From NCBI GenBank assembly GCA_003537575.1, contig DPRS01000064.1:19153-32036 (forward strand): a stretch of DNA of 12,884 nt. Reading direction: 5' to 3'. The notes beneath the pieces are model-generated. The model was given only the letters and a program-made list of their open reading frames with translations, was not told the origin of the DNA and did not search any database. This DNA comes from Oxalobacteraceae bacterium. Lineage in GTDB: Bacteria > Pseudomonadota > Gammaproteobacteria > Burkholderiales > Burkholderiaceae_D. Shown here in pieces: positions 7,027 to 12,884 of this stretch; the first letter of the stretch is position 1; each line of letters starts with the position of its first letter. The position numbers were made by a program, and so were the translations under genes.

Positions 7027-8163
7027 ATGGAAGACACCCGGATCAATGTCCATGGCAGTTTCGAGGCGCTGCCGGCGCCTTACCAGTCACTGTTTTCCGC
7101 GGCGGCTGGCGAGGCCGGCTTTTTTTTCAGCCTGCCCTGGTTCTCCAACCTGTATCGCACCGCATTCGGCGACAGCCGGCTGCGCATCTACGGGCTTGAA
7201 TCCGCGGCTGCCGCCGGCGCGGCTGGCGAGATCCTTCTTGCCTTGCCGCTGGTGCACCGGGATGCCTCGCGCCGAATCGGCGCGGCGCGCGAACTGACTG
7301 CCTGCGCCAATTTCTATTCCTCGCTGTTCGGCCCCGTAATTGCCGGCGGCGACGGCCTTGCCGCCGGCGGCGCGCCGAACCCGCAAAATTTCGCGCTGCT
7401 GGCGCAAGCCATCGCCAGCGAAGCGCCGACATGGGACGTGGTGCGCCTGCAACCCATGGCTTGCCAGACGCCTGCCTTCGAGATGTGCGTTGCGGGATTC
7501 CGCCAGGCCGGCATGGCGGTGCAGGCTTATTTCTGCTTCGGCAACTGGTATCTGGAAGTGAATAGCCGCAGTTACGCAGACTATGCCAGGGCCCTGCCAT
7601 CCCGCCTCAGGAATACCCTGGCGCGCAAGTCACGCCAGTTGTCGGCGGCGCACGACGCGCGTTTCACCATCCTCACGCAAGAGGCGGATGCCGAGGAAGG
7701 CATCGCCGCCTTCGAGCGCGTTTACCGCTCCAGCTGGAAGCCGGCCGAGGCACACCCGGAATTCATTCCGGGCCTGATCCGGATGTGCGCGCGCCAGGGC
7801 TGGCTGCGCCTGGGCCTGGCCTATGTCGATGGCGAGCCGGCCGCGGCCCAGCTATGGGTCGTCAGCCACGGCGTCGCCTCGATCTACAAGCTCGCCTATG
7901 ACCAGCGTTTTGCTGCCATGTCGGTCGGATCGCTCCTGACGGCGCGGCTGATGGAGCATGTCATCGACGTGGACCGGGTCAGGGAAGTCGATTACCTGAC
8001 CGGCGATGATTCCTACAAGAGCGACTGGATGTCGCATCGCCGCGAGCGCTGGGGCATGGTGGCGTTCAATCTGCGCACCGCGCATGGCTTGCTGGGAGCG
8101 GCACGGCACATCGGCGGAGGCGCATTGAAACAACTCTGGCGGCGCGTGCATCGCCGCGGATAA
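7027..8163 (+). CDS. GNAT / FemAB-like acyltransferase (Acetyltransf_6-type), possibly exopolysaccharide-related
   Basis: The 378-aa product has the two-lobed layout of FemAB/BioF2-like GNAT proteins. The N-terminal half contains FFFSLPWFSNLYRTAFGD. A basic RNTLARKSRQL segment follows (about 198-208). The C-terminal GNAT lobe contains RLGLAYVDGEPAAAQLWVV and the family-typical DYLTGDDSYKSDW (322-334) and SHRRERWG. Such proteins transfer acyl or aminoacyl groups from CoA or tRNA; relatives occur in polysaccharide loci and in XrtA/PEP-CTERM loci. The substrate cannot be read from sequence. The ATG at 7027 lies 2 bp after the corA stop, and its only SD-like bases (AAGG, 7007-7010) are rather far upstream, so translation probably depends on coupling to corA. 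The frame also stays open upstream inside corA, but that extension is unlike the family. Pairing with corA is probably not functional; proximity to prsT downstream is more suggestive. Confidence 0.72.
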   Translation: MEDTRINVHGSFEALPAPYQSLFSAAAGEAGFFFSLPWFSNLYRTAFGDSRLRIYGLESAAAAGAAGEILLALPLVHRDASRRIGAARELTACANFYSSLFGPVIAGGDGLAAGGAPNPQNFALLAQAIASEAPTWDVVRLQPMACQTPAFEMCVAGFRQAGMAVQAYFCFGNWYLEVNSRSYADYARALPSRLRNTLARKSRQLSAAHDARFTILTQEADAEEGIAAFERVYRSSWKPAEAHPEFIPGLIRMCARQGWLRLGLAYVDGEPAAAQLWVVSHGVASIYKLAYDQRFAAMSVGSLLTARLMEHVIDVDRVREVDYLTGDDSYKSDWMSHRRERWGMVAFNLRTAHGLLGAARHIGGGALKQLWRRVHRRG

Positions 8164-8225
8164 ACAAGCCGCTGCTGCTCTTTTTCTTCCTGCTGCTGTC
8201 TCGTCTCGCGCTTTTCATCCGTAAG

Positions 8226-8257
8226 CATTATTTCCATGCGGAAATGATGTTTCTTCT
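8226..8257 (+). terminator. Intrinsic-type terminator of the corA-acyltransferase operon
   Basis: CATTATTTCC (8226-8235) pairs with GGAAATGATG (8240-8249) over 10 bp, with one G-T pair and a 4-base loop ATGC. The tail TTTCTTCT (8250-8257) follows directly. Stem and T-rich tail fit a Rho-independent terminator, though the stem is AT-rich. It lies 62 bases after the operon's last stop codon and 92 bases before prsT. Confidence 0.55.
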
Positions 8258-8348
8258 ATGTACATAACGCTATGGGAAAGCGCTGCAAAATAGTGTAATC
8301 TTGCAAATCATGTTGCATTTATGAAAACAATTTCAGGGTTAAAAGACT

Positions 8349-11120
8349 ATGCCAAAGTTCACTGCCAAGCAAACCTTGTCACTCACCGCGATGACGATCG
8401 CGCTTGCCGTGCTGGCCGGATGCGGCCAGGACAATGCGCAAAAGCTGGTGGCCGAAGCGAAGCAGTATGAGCAGAAAGGCGAGCACAAGGCTGCTGTCAT
8501 CCAGTTGAAGAATGCCTTGCAAAAGAATCCCGATGATCGCGAGGCAAGGTATCTGCTCGGTACGATTTATCTCCGTACCGGCGATGGCGCTTCGGCGGAA
8601 AAGGAAATCCGCAAGGCGGTGAGCCTGGGCATGGAGACGGCGCAGGTTTTGCCCGATCTCGGCAAGGCCTTGCTGATGCAGGGGCAAGCCCAGAAGGCGC
8701 TGGATGAAACACAGTCGGCCGATTACAAGGGCAATGCCGATCTCGCCGCCCTGCGCGGCATGGCTTATCTTGCGCTGGGCAAGCGCGAACAGGCGCGCGA
8801 GTCGCTGGAACTGGCATTGCAGGTCAAGCCCGATTATCCCGAAGCATTGATCGGCCTGGCCAGGCTGGCGCTTGCCAAAAGGGATATCGAGGCGGCAAAC
8901 CGGTTGATCGAACAGTCCACTGCCAGGAACCCCGAGCATGTCGAATCCTGGTTGTTCAAGGGCGACCTGGAGCGCGCGCAAAACCGCATCGATGCCGCGC
9001 TCGCGGCGTATGGCCAGGCCTTGAAAATCAAGCCGGATAACGTTGCCGCGCGTCTCGCCAGGGCGTACGTTGAAATCGGCAGCGGCAAGCTCAAGGAAGC
9101 CCAGGCCGATATCGATGGCGCAAAAAAGATTAGCCCCAACGGCTTGCTGGTGTTCTATACGCAAGCCTTGCTCGACTTTACCCAGAAAAAGCATGCCACC
9201 GCGCTCGAGTCGCTGCAGCAGGTTTTACGCGCCGCTCCCGAGCATATGCCCAGCGTCCTGCTGGCAGGCGCCGTGCAGCTGGCGCTGGGGTCCACCGAGC
9301 AGGCCGAGCAGCACCTGAAAAAATACCTGGAGCAGTATCCGAACAACCTGTACGCGCGCAAGCTGCTGGCTTCGGCATTGCTGAAAAGCGGGCAGGCCCA
9401 GAGGGCGATCGCGACGCTGGCGCCGGCCTTGAAGGACGATGCGAAAGATGCGCACCTGCTCATGCTGGCGGGTGAGGCGCACATGCAGGCCAGGGATTTC
9501 GGCAAGGCCACGGAATATTTCGAGAAGGCCAACGTGCTGGCGCCGAATTCGGCGCAAGTGCTGACCGCGCTGGGCATGAGCAAGCTGGGCGAAGGCGAGA
9601 ACGAGCGCGCCATCGCCGAGCTGGAAAAGGCGGCCAGCCTGGATGCAAAGATGGGCGCGCAGCCCGGCATCCTGCTGGTCATGACGCATCTGCGGCAGAA
9701 AGAGTACGACAAGGCACTGACGACAGTCCTCAAGCTGGAAAAGGAGCAGCCGGACAATCCCATTGTCCACAACCTGAAGGGCGGCGTGTACCTGGGGCGC
9801 AAGGAACTCGCCAATGCGCGCGCGAGCTTTGAAAAGGCAGTGACGTTGCAGCCGTCCTTTTTCGGCGCCGTGCAAAACCTGGCACAGCTAGATCTGCAGA
9901 ACAAGCAGCCGGAAGCGGCGCGCAAGCGTTACCAGGCGCTGCTGGAAAAGGATAAGAAAAATCTGCAAGCCATGCTCGCGTTGGCTGGCCTCGGCCTGCA
10001 GCAGAACAATAACGAAGAGGCCAGGACCTGGCTGGAGCGTGCCGTCAGTGAGCATCCGGATGCCGCGCAGCCGGCCGGCCTGCTGGTGGCGCATTACCTG
10101 CGCGCGGGCGACAGGCAAAAAGCGCTGACGCTGGCGTCCAAGCTGCAAAGCACGCACCCCGACAATGCGCAATTCCTGACGATATTGGGCGAGGCGCACC
10201 TGGCCGCCGGCGACCAGCGCGCGGCGCTCAACAGTTACGAGAAGCTGGCGGTGCTGCAGCCGGAATCGGCCCAGGTGCAGTATCGCATCGCCGGCATCCA
10301 CCTGGCGCTGAAAGATGAAGCAGCCGCCGCGACTGCGCTGAAGAAGTCGCAGCTGCTCGATCCCGCCTTCCTGCCGGCGCAATTGGGCCAGGCCGGCATC
10401 GCGGTGCAGAAGGGGCGCCATGAAGATGCGCTGGCGATCGCCCGCCAGGTGCAGAAGCAGCATCCCAAGGCGGCCGCCGGCCATGTGCTGGAAGGCGATA
10501 TCCTGATGGCGCAAAAGAAGCCGGAACAGGCTGTCGCCGCCTACGAGCGCGGCGCCGCGCTCGAGCCGAGCGGCCTTCTCTCCGTGAAGTTGCATAGCGT
10601 CCTGGTGCAGGCTGGCAAGCACGCGGACGCCGATGCGCGCGTGTCACGCTGGCTCAAGGATAATCCAGCGGATATCCGCGTGCGGCTGTATCTGGCGAAT
10701 TACCAGCTGGTGTCCCGGCAAAACAGGGCGGCGATCGAGCAGTTGCAGGTGGTGGTCAAGCTGGAACCGCAGAATGCCCTGGCCTTGAACAACCTGGCCT
10801 GGGCGCTGAGCGAGGAAAAGGATCCGCGCGCGATGCAATATGCCGAGCAAGCCTACAAGCTGGCGCCGGAAAATCCCGCGGTGCTCGATACTTTCGGATG
10901 GCTGCTGGCGCAAAAGGGCGATACCGCGCGCGGCGTGGGCATGCTGCAAAAGGCCAGCGGTCTGGCGCCGGCGGCCGCCGACATCCGCTACCACTACGCG
11001 CAAGCGCTGGTAAAGGCGGGCGACAAGGGCAAGGCGCGCAAGGAAATCGAACAATTGCTGACGGATACCAAGGGTTTCGTCAAAGCCGATGAAGCCAAGG
11101 CCTTGCTGAAGCAATTGTGA
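8349..11120 (+). CDS. prsT: PrsT: XrtA/PEP-CTERM-system TPR-repeat lipoprotein
   Basis: The 923-aa protein begins with a lipoprotein signal peptide (basic MPKFTAK, hydrophobic core, lipobox LAGC with C25). Gly at +2 suggests outer-membrane sorting. The rest, about 30-920, is a nearly continuous array of tetratricopeptide repeats. The opening segment (KQYEQKGEHKAAVIQLKNAL, then PDDREARYLLGTIYLRTGD) and the overall length match the PEP-CTERM-associated PrsT family. PrsT is linked by co-occurrence to XrtA (exosortase A) and exopolysaccharide export; the TPR array probably serves as a periplasmic scaffold. The ATG at 8349 is preceded by AGGG (8335-8338) at a somewhat long spacing and is fixed by the signal peptide. 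No xrtA, prsK, prsR or PEP-CTERM substrate lies in the window, so the gene is detached from its usual locus or lies at its edge. No frameshift or premature stop is seen. It stops 7 bp from the end of a convergent gene, with no terminator between them. Confidence 0.88.
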   Translation: MPKFTAKQTLSLTAMTIALAVLAGCGQDNAQKLVAEAKQYEQKGEHKAAVIQLKNALQKNPDDREARYLLGTIYLRTGDGASAEKEIRKAVSLGMETAQVLPDLGKALLMQGQAQKALDETQSADYKGNADLAALRGMAYLALGKREQARESLELALQVKPDYPEALIGLARLALAKRDIEAANRLIEQSTARNPEHVESWLFKGDLERAQNRIDAALAAYGQALKIKPDNVAARLARAYVEIGSGKLKEAQADIDGAKKISPNGLLVFYTQALLDFTQKKHATALESLQQVLRAAPEHMPSVLLAGAVQLALGSTEQAEQHLKKYLEQYPNNLYARKLLASALLKSGQAQRAIATLAPALKDDAKDAHLLMLAGEAHMQARDFGKATEYFEKANVLAPNSAQVLTALGMSKLGEGENERAIAELEKAASLDAKMGAQPGILLVMTHLRQKEYDKALTTVLKLEKEQPDNPIVHNLKGGVYLGRKELANARASFEKAVTLQPSFFGAVQNLAQLDLQNKQPEAARKRYQALLEKDKKNLQAMLALAGLGLQQNNNEEARTWLERAVSEHPDAAQPAGLLVAHYLRAGDRQKALTLASKLQSTHPDNAQFLTILGEAHLAAGDQRAALNSYEKLAVLQPESAQVQYRIAGIHLALKDEAAAATALKKSQLLDPAFLPAQLGQAGIAVQKGRHEDALAIARQVQKQHPKAAAGHVLEGDILMAQKKPEQAVAAYERGAALEPSGLLSVKLHSVLVQAGKHADADARVSRWLKDNPADIRVRLYLANYQLVSRQNRAAIEQLQVVVKLEPQNALALNNLAWALSEEKDPRAMQYAEQAYKLAPENPAVLDTFGWLLAQKGDTARGVGMLQKASGLAPAAADIRYHYAQALVKAGDKGKARKEIEQLLTDTKGFVKADEAKALLKQL

Positions 11121-11127
11121 TGGATTT

Positions 11128-11346
11128 TCAGTGCATTTCACCGAGCAGCCGATGCGCCAGCGCCTTGGCTTCCTCCAGCGCTTCCTGTGCCGTGTCCGAC
11201 ATGACATCGACCGTGCGCGGGTCGGCATCGCTATCGGCATCTCCCATCGGCATGAGCAATACAACCCCCTGGTATTTACCGTTCGGTAAGCGCTGGATAT
11301 CCGCCTCGGCTTTCCACGCTGCCTTGGTATAAGTAATGGCCGCCAT
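11128..11346 (-). CDS. Small protein of unknown function (72 aa)
   Basis: I do not recognise this protein. It reads from an ATG at 11346 to a TGA at 11128-11130. An SD-like GGAAG lies on the minus strand upstream of the ATG. The composition looks like a genuine soluble protein: a basic, amphipathic start (TYTKAAWKAEADI), a strand-like NGKYQGVVLLMP, an acidic Asp-rich turn (DADSDADP), then a helical TAQEALEEAKALAHRLLG tail. The beta-turn-beta-helix impression resembles small one-domain folds, but no signal peptide, membrane segment or metal motif is visible. The plus-strand frame over the same bases has no comparable protein character. A perfect FNR/Anr-type palindrome lies about 110 bp upstream of its start, so oxygen-responsive expression is possible but unproven. 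Confidence 0.6.
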   Translation of the reverse strand: MAAITYTKAAWKAEADIQRLPNGKYQGVVLLMPMGDADSDADPRTVDVMSDTAQEALEEAKALAHRLLGEMH

Positions 11347-11453
11347 GATTCATCTTCCACTGAAAATGAGCGCACAGGAGGAGAAGCCGGTCACTTCGCC
11401 TTTTTGCCTGCACTCTGCAGCTTAGAGCAGCAAACAGTCGGACGGTTTCAACT

Positions 11454-11467
11454 TTGATTTTCATCAA
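11454..11467. promoter_or_regulatory. Perfect FNR/Anr/Dnr-type binding palindrome
   Basis: TTGAT-TTTC-ATCAA matches the FNR-family consensus TTGAT-N4-ATCAA at all ten fixed positions, and the flanks extend the symmetry by one pair (TTTGAT/ATCAAA). The nearest gene reading away is the small minus-strand gene, with the site centred about 114 bp from its ATG. A possible -10 on the minus strand (TAAGCT, 11424-11419) would put the site near -48, not the ideal -41.5. Assignment is by motif match only. Confidence 0.55.
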
Positions 11468-11469
11468 AC

Positions 11470-11516
11470 TTACCCACAGGAACTGTTGTCAAGTTTGTGG
11501 ACAAGTATGTGGATGA
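11470..11516. promoter_or_regulatory. Cluster of three DnaA-box-like 9-mers
   Basis: Three sites each match the DnaA box TTATCCACA at 8 of 9 positions. TTACCCACA is at 11470-11478 on the plus strand. TGTGGACAA (11496-11504) and TGTGGATGA (11508-11516) read TTGTCCACA and TCATCCACA on the minus strand. The last two are in the same orientation, 12 bp apart start to start, and an AT-rich stretch follows. No dnaA, dnaN or other origin-associated gene is in the window. An origin, a DnaA-titrating locus or a DnaA-regulated promoter are all possible. Confidence 0.45.
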
Positions 11517-11659
11517 CTTCGCAAGTTGTTGAAAAATAAGGATGTTTATCTACTGTTGCAGAGACGTGCAAATTGAGCGCGGTATTGTAAGAGGGTACGT
11601 GAATCCGGCCGGATGCAAGAATCCGCTGCGCTCCATATTGGCAAGCGCTTCATCGTCGC

Positions 11660-11688
11660 TCGACTGTAGTGATGCCATGCGGTATCAT
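11660..11688 (+). promoter_or_regulatory. Sigma70 promoter of the riboswitch-exporter transcript
   Basis: TCGACT (11660-11665, 4 of 6 to TTGACA) and TATCAT (11683-11688, 5 of 6 to TATAAT) are separated by exactly 17 bases. The predicted transcription start, about 11695, coincides with the first bases of the riboswitch fold, which supports the call. Confidence 0.6.
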
Positions 11689-11694
11689 TACGCC

Positions 11695-11800
11695 GTCATT
11701 GGGGAGTAGCCGCTCTTCGCTCGAAGAGGCTTATGTCAACATACTTGGCCAGCAGGCCATGGCATAAGCAAGCATTCCTGGCCTGGCAAGACCTTTGACC
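11695..11800 (+). promoter_or_regulatory. yybP-ykoY (Mn2+) riboswitch
   Basis: All the conserved blocks of the yybP-ykoY aptamer are present in order: GGGGAGTAGC (11701-11710); the P2 hairpin CTCTTC-GCTC-GAAGAG (11713-11728); GTCAACATA (11735-11743) inside the long arm GCTTATG (11729-11735)/CATAAGC (11763-11769); the internal hairpin TGGCC-AGCA-GGCCA (11746-11759); GCATTC (11772-11777); and GCAAGACC (11786-11793). A short P1 can form from GTCA (11695-11698) and TGAC (11796-11799). The same blocks occur in the E. coli mntP and alx leaders. The class binds Mn2+ and raises expression of Mn exporters. The gene downstream is of exactly that kind, a TMEM165/GDT1 exporter. Confidence 0.92.
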
Positions 11801-11814
11801 ACATCGCTTCCGGA

Positions 11815-11857
11815 AGAGCCGGGGAGGCGTCGTGGTCATTCGTCCAACGCCGGCTCT
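11815..11857 (+). promoter_or_regulatory. Candidate expression-platform hairpin of the Mn riboswitch
   Basis: AGAGCCGG (11815-11822) and CCGGCTCT (11850-11857) are perfectly complementary over 8 bp. The hairpin encloses a strong SD-like GGGGAGG (11821-11827) and an in-frame GTG at 11832. The 3' arm ends 10 bases before the ATG at 11868. A nested GGCGT/ACGCC stem (11826-11830/11847-11851) is an alternative fold. No T-run follows, so control of translation is more likely than of termination. Confidence 0.45.
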
Positions 11858-11867
11858 GGAAAAATGC

Positions 11868-12446
11868 ATGGAATCTCTCATCATCTCGACCGGCGTGGTC
11901 GCCCTCGCTGAAATCGGCGACAAGACGCAACTGCTTGCCTTCCTGCTGGCGGCCCGCTTCAAGAAACCCTTGCCCATCATCGCCGGCATCCTGTGCGCGA
12001 CCATCGTCAATCATGGCCTGGCTGGCGCGCTCGGCGCCTGGATCACCGCTGCGGTCACGCCGGAAGTGCTGCGCTGGGTGCTGGGCCTGTCCTTCATCGG
12101 CATGGCGATCTGGACCCTGATTCCCGACAAGATTGAAGAGGAAGAGACCCATATCGCCAAGCGCCTGGGCGTGTTCGGCGCTACCCTGGTGACGTTCTTT
12201 CTGGCGGAGATGGGCGACAAGACGCAGATCGCCACCGTGGCCATGGCTGCGCATTACGCCACGCCGCTGCTGGTCGTGATCGGCACCACGCTCGGGATGC
12301 TGATTGCCGACGTGCCGGCGGTATTCGTCGGCGACAAGCTGGCGGGCAAAATTCCCATGCGGCTGGTGCACTCGATCGCCGCCGGCGTTTTTGCCGTGCT
12401 GGGTGTGGCGACCTTGATGGGGGCAGGGGCGAAGCTGGGGGTTTGA
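11868..12446 (+). CDS. mneA: TMEM165/GDT1 (UPF0016) family manganese exporter
   Basis: The 192-aa membrane protein has the internal duplication typical of the family. Each half carries the ExGDK(T) signature: A-E15-I-G-D-K-T-Q in the first helix and A-E114-M-G-D-K-T-Q in the fourth, within about six predicted helices. The acidic loop between the halves (DKIEEEETH) is also typical. Bacterial members such as Vibrio MneA export Mn2+ from the cytoplasm; eukaryotic relatives move Ca2+ or Mn2+. The yybP-ykoY riboswitch just upstream supports Mn2+ efflux. I chose the ATG at 11868 because MESLIISTGVVALAEIGDKT aligns with the usual N-terminus. A GTG at 11832, 4 bases after a strong GGGGAGG, is in the same frame and would add 12 residues (MVIRPTPALEKC), so the start is not settled. 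Confidence 0.9.
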   Translation: MESLIISTGVVALAEIGDKTQLLAFLLAARFKKPLPIIAGILCATIVNHGLAGALGAWITAAVTPEVLRWVLGLSFIGMAIWTLIPDKIEEEETHIAKRLGVFGATLVTFFLAEMGDKTQIATVAMAAHYATPLLVVIGTTLGMLIADVPAVFVGDKLAGKIPMRLVHSIAAGVFAVLGVATLMGAGAKLGV

Positions 12447-12455
12447 GATTCGCTC

Positions 12456-12483
12456 CGGCCGGGAGATGGATATGTCCCGGCCG
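12456..12483. terminator. GC-rich hairpin between convergent genes, probable bidirectional terminator
   Basis: CGGCCGGGA (12456-12464) pairs perfectly with TCCCGGCCG (12475-12483), with a 10-base loop. It lies 10 bases after the exporter stop and 19 bases from the phbB stop on the other strand. Neither side has a strong T-run, so the efficiency is uncertain. Confidence 0.5.
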
Positions 12484-12501
12484 AACCATGGCTGATCGCC
12501 A

Positions 12502-12884
12502 TTACTGCATGTGCTGGCCGCCGTTGATGGCGATATTGGCGCCGGTCAGGAACGCCGCTTCATCCGATGACAGGTAAGCCACCAGTCCGGCGATTTCTTC
12601 CGGCTTGCCCAGGCGCCCCATCGGGATTTGCGGAATGATCTTGGTATCCAGCACTTCCTGCGGGATCGCCATCACCATCTTGGTGCCGATATAGCCTGGC
12701 GAAATGGTATTGACGGTGACGCCCTTCTTCGCCACTTCCAGCGCCAGCGCCTTGGTGAAGCCATGCATGCCGGCCTTGGCGGCGGAATAGTTGGTCTGGC
12801 CGAATGCGCCTTTCTGGCCATTGACCGAGGAAATGTTGATGATGCGGCCCCAGCCGCGATCGACCATGCCGTCGCAGACCGGCT
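12502..12884 (-). CDS. phbB: Acetoacetyl-CoA reductase (PHB synthesis), C-terminal part (5' end outside window)
   Basis: The minus-strand frame is open to the window edge and gives the last 126 residues of a short-chain dehydrogenase; the PhaB/PhbB family is about 246 aa. The segment DRGWGRIINISSVNGQKG holds the catalytic Ser, and YSAAK holds the Tyr-x3-Lys pair. VNTISPGYIGTKMV and a C-terminus ending in NGGQHMQ are characteristic of PhaB/PhbB rather than FabG. The enzyme reduces acetoacetyl-CoA to (R)-3-hydroxybutyryl-CoA with NADPH, the second step of polyhydroxybutyrate synthesis in the cytoplasm. The partner genes (phaC, phaA) would lie beyond the right edge. The ATG at 12867 is an internal methionine, not the start. 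Confidence 0.93.
   Translation of the reverse strand, partial: PVCDGMVDRGWGRIINISSVNGQKGAFGQTNYSAAKAGMHGFTKALALEVAKKGVTVNTISPGYIGTKMVMAIPQEVLDTKIIPQIPMGRLGKPEEIAGLVAYLSSDEAAFLTGANIAINGGQHMQ

Larger units (their letters stand above)
11347..11694. other. Gene-free regulatory region with FNR-type site, DnaA-box cluster and riboswitch promoter
   Basis: No credible ORF is seen in these roughly 350 bp. From left to right: the leader of the small minus-strand gene; an FNR-type palindrome (11454-11467); three DnaA-box-like 9-mers (11470-11516); an AT-rich stretch around 11526-11550 (GAAAAATAAGG, TTTATC); a 12-bp palindrome ATCCGGCCGGAT (11603-11614); and the sigma70 promoter of the riboswitch transcript (11660-11688). 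The sites are listed separately. Confidence 0.6.

Noticed and set aside
8273..8287. Possible sigma54 (-24/-12) promoter of prsT, TGG...GC-A, considered because PEP-CTERM genes can be RpoN/PrsR-controlled
   Set aside because: GG and GC are separated by 9 bases instead of the required 10, and the TTGCAAATCATGTTGCA stretch lacks the -24 GG. No convincing sigma54 or sigma70 promoter was found before prsT.
8284..8317. TGCAA...TTGCA inverted repeat plus a further TTGCA upstream of prsT, possible operator
   Set aside because: The five-base arms in an AT-rich intergenic region are too short to support an operator without conservation data.
9155..9925. 256-codon antisense frame within prsT, and similar ones at 8379-9194 and 9888-10622
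   Set aside because: These arise from the codon bias of the Ala/Leu/Lys-rich TPR repeats. They have no ribosome-binding site and no protein-like pattern.
11276..11467. 63-codon minus-strand frame overlapping the small gene and the FNR site
   Set aside because: It overlaps the better-supported 72-aa frame, has no SD, and its translation lacks protein-like structure.
11603..11614. 12-bp palindrome ATCCGGCCGGAT
   Set aside because: It is an isolated GC-rich palindrome with no spacing relation to a promoter core that would support a regulator site.

Overview
The window looks like chromosomal DNA of a GC-rich betaproteobacterium, most likely Burkholderiales of the Oxalobacteraceae type (Herminiimonas, Janthinobacterium or Collimonas relatives). 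That placement rests on gene content read by eye: a PilY1-type pilus tip protein, an XrtA/PEP-CTERM-system TPR lipoprotein (PrsT), a DnaQ/GIY-YIG/UvrC-like fusion nuclease, PhbB-type acetoacetyl-CoA reductase, and a yybP-ykoY riboswitch before a TMEM165/GDT1 exporter. No phage, IS element, CRISPR array, tRNA or rRNA was seen.

Layout. 1-1965 is the 3' part of pilY1 (+). A strong hairpin at 2027-2058 probably ends that unit. A small TonB-type energy transducer (+, about 2100-2756) follows without exbB/exbD. Class II fumarase fumC (+, 2943-4331) comes next, then a two-nuclease fusion protein (+, 4548-5975). corA (+, 6059-7024), with a consensus -10, and a GNAT/FemAB-like acetyltransferase (+, 7027-8163) are 2 bp apart and form an operon closed by an AU-rich hairpin. 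prsT (+, 8349-11120) follows. A small unknown gene (-, 11128-11346) converges on prsT. A roughly 520-bp gap then holds, in order, a perfect FNR/Anr-type palindrome, three DnaA-box-like 9-mers, a sigma70 promoter and a manganese riboswitch in front of the TMEM165/GDT1 manganese exporter gene (+, 11868-12446). A GC-rich hairpin separates this gene from the convergent 3' part of phbB (-, 12502-12884).

How the parts fit. Most genes are separate housekeeping or surface-biology units. Two themes stand out. One is divalent metal handling: CorA, and riboswitch-controlled Mn export. The other is cell-surface or exopolysaccharide biology: PilY1, the TonB-type protein, the acetyltransferase and PrsT. 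The PEP-CTERM sorting enzyme XrtA and its substrates are not in the window. The least explained DNA is 11450-11520, where an FNR-type site directly abuts a DnaA-box cluster far from any dnaA gene. No complete undescribed multi-gene system is evident.
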